Shown here piece by piece: positions 5,934 through 6,605 of a stretch of 6,605 nt of DNA; position 1 is the stretch's first letter, and each line of letters begins with the position of its first letter. The position numbers and the translations under genes were made by a program. Location: positions 1-6,605 of the forward strand of contig JAJZNY010000187.1 of NCBI GenBank assembly GCA_021852245.1, written 5' to 3'. Source of the DNA: Planctomycetota bacterium. Lineage in GTDB: Bacteria; Planctomycetota; Phycisphaerae; WQYP01. Under the pieces are notes generated by a model, which was given only the letters and a program-made list of their open reading frames with translations, ran no database searches and was not told the DNA's origin.

Positions 5934-6605
5934 ATGCCTTCGGCCGTAAACACGGTTGTTGATATTCGTCCACGTGTGGATGCGCTTATCGCCCGGGCGG
6001 TGGAGTTGAGGGCTTCCGACATCCATATCGAACCGGTCGGCGAAGGTTACGAAGTCCGGTTTCGAATCGACGGTCTGCTGCAAAGCGTCGAGACGCTCAC
6101 GCTGCAGATTGGACGGGCGGTTATGAATCGCCTGATGGTCATGGCGCATCTGCTGACCTACCGCACCGATATTCCGCAGGAAGGGCGATTGCGTGTGGAT
6201 GCACCTGATCCCTTGGACCTGCGGTTATCCGTGATACCGACGGTTCACGGCATGCGCGGCGTGATCCGAATGCCTGCGGATATGCTTGCGCCACACCGGC
6301 TGGAGGATTTGAATCTTCCCGTTGCAAGTTACCGGTTTCTGATGGATTTCTGTGCCGCCGATTCCGGAATGCTGGTGATCACCGGGCCGGCCGGCTCTGG
6401 CAAGACGACTACGATCTACGCCCTGCTGGCTCATCTGGCGGAGAGCCGACGGGGTGAGAGTATCGTTTCGCTGGAAGATCCCATTGAACGAACGATCCGC
6501 GGTGTCACGCAGATCGAAGTCAGTGCCTTCGGAGCCATGAACTATCAAACCGCTCTGCGGAGTATTTTGCGTCAGGACCCGCAGACGCTGGCGATCGGTG
6601 AAATC
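5934..6605 (+). CDS. GspE/PilB-family type II secretion or type IV pilus ATPase, 3' partial
   Basis: The first 224 residues of a hexameric secretion-type ATPase that would power a type II secretion system or type IV pilus at the inner membrane. ELRASDIHIEP (24-34) is the family signature, followed by VRFRIDG (41-47), PQEGRL (81-86) and DLRLSVIPTVHGMRG (95-109). Walker A is GPAGSGKTTT (151-160), the Asp box is SLEDPIE (179-185), and the Walker B region is LRQDPQTLAIGE (212-223), which carries DPQ where DPD is usual. The sequence ends just before the expected RD of GEIRD; about half of the ATPase domain lies beyond the window. GspE and PilB proteins normally have an MshEN-type N-terminal domain of about 150 residues. 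Here the ASDIH signature begins only 27 residues in, and an in-frame stop at 5904-5906 excludes extension. It cannot be assigned to GspE or PilB with confidence. Confidence 0.93.
   Translation, partial: MPSAVNTVVDIRPRVDALIARAVELRASDIHIEPVGEGYEVRFRIDGLLQSVETLTLQIGRAVMNRLMVMAHLLTYRTDIPQEGRLRVDAPDPLDLRLSVIPTVHGMRGVIRMPADMLAPHRLEDLNLPVASYRFLMDFCAADSGMLVITGPAGSGKTTTIYALLAHLAESRRGESIVSLEDPIERTIRGVTQIEVSAFGAMNYQTALRSILRQDPQTLAIGEI

Noticed and set aside
1..6605. CRISPR array or tandem repeat block
   Set aside because: No regularly spaced direct repeats of 20 bases or more were seen; only short inverted repeats and one hexamer direct repeat are present.

Overview
The window looks like chromosomal DNA of a Planctomycetota bacterium, possibly a Phycisphaerae-type lineage. 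This is an inference from gene content: a long membrane-anchored BatA/von Willebrand A (vWA) protein with a glutamine-amidotransferase-like domain is typical of that phylum, a GspE/PilB-type secretion ATPase fits it, and base composition is moderately GC-rich. No rRNA or tRNA is present to fix the taxonomy.

Layout. Positions 1-2357 (+) hold most of a BatA/vWA membrane protein whose N-terminus lies before the window. Its stop overlaps (ATGA) the start of a class I SAM-dependent methyltransferase (2354-3205, +), so the two are very probably translationally coupled. About 350 bases without a recognised gene follow (3206-3552); they carry several perfect inverted repeats and a short minus-strand open frame. 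Two minus-strand genes come next, transcribed toward the methyltransferase: tcmP (5567 down to 4398) and a DUF5131/phage Gp37-Gp68 three-cysteine protein (4392 down to 3553), five bases apart. They share one strong-looking promoter (consensus -35, extended -10) just upstream of tcmP. A second stretch without a recognised gene (5620-5933) contains that promoter and a candidate promoter for the last gene. From 5934 (+) a GspE/PilB-type ATPase starts and runs off the end; it has no N-terminal MshEN-type domain.

How the parts work together. The flanking plus-strand genes look like ordinary chromosomal genes: envelope/secretion functions plus a coupled methyltransferase. The tcmP-DUF5131 pair is the accessory module. 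It is on the opposite strand, has its own promoter, is bordered on both sides by gene-poor DNA, and tcmP looks lower in GC than the vWA gene in the lines counted by hand. The pair is a known conserved association (three-Cys-motif protein plus its partner TcmP) of unknown biochemical role. Motifs in this copy suggest a CX6CX2C Fe-S/radical-SAM-like protein acting with a Rossmann-fold, SAM-methyltransferase-like partner. An 18-bp perfect palindrome inside the 5' part of tcmP and a direct repeat across its promoter hint at regulated expression. This module is the best candidate for unexplored biology in the window.
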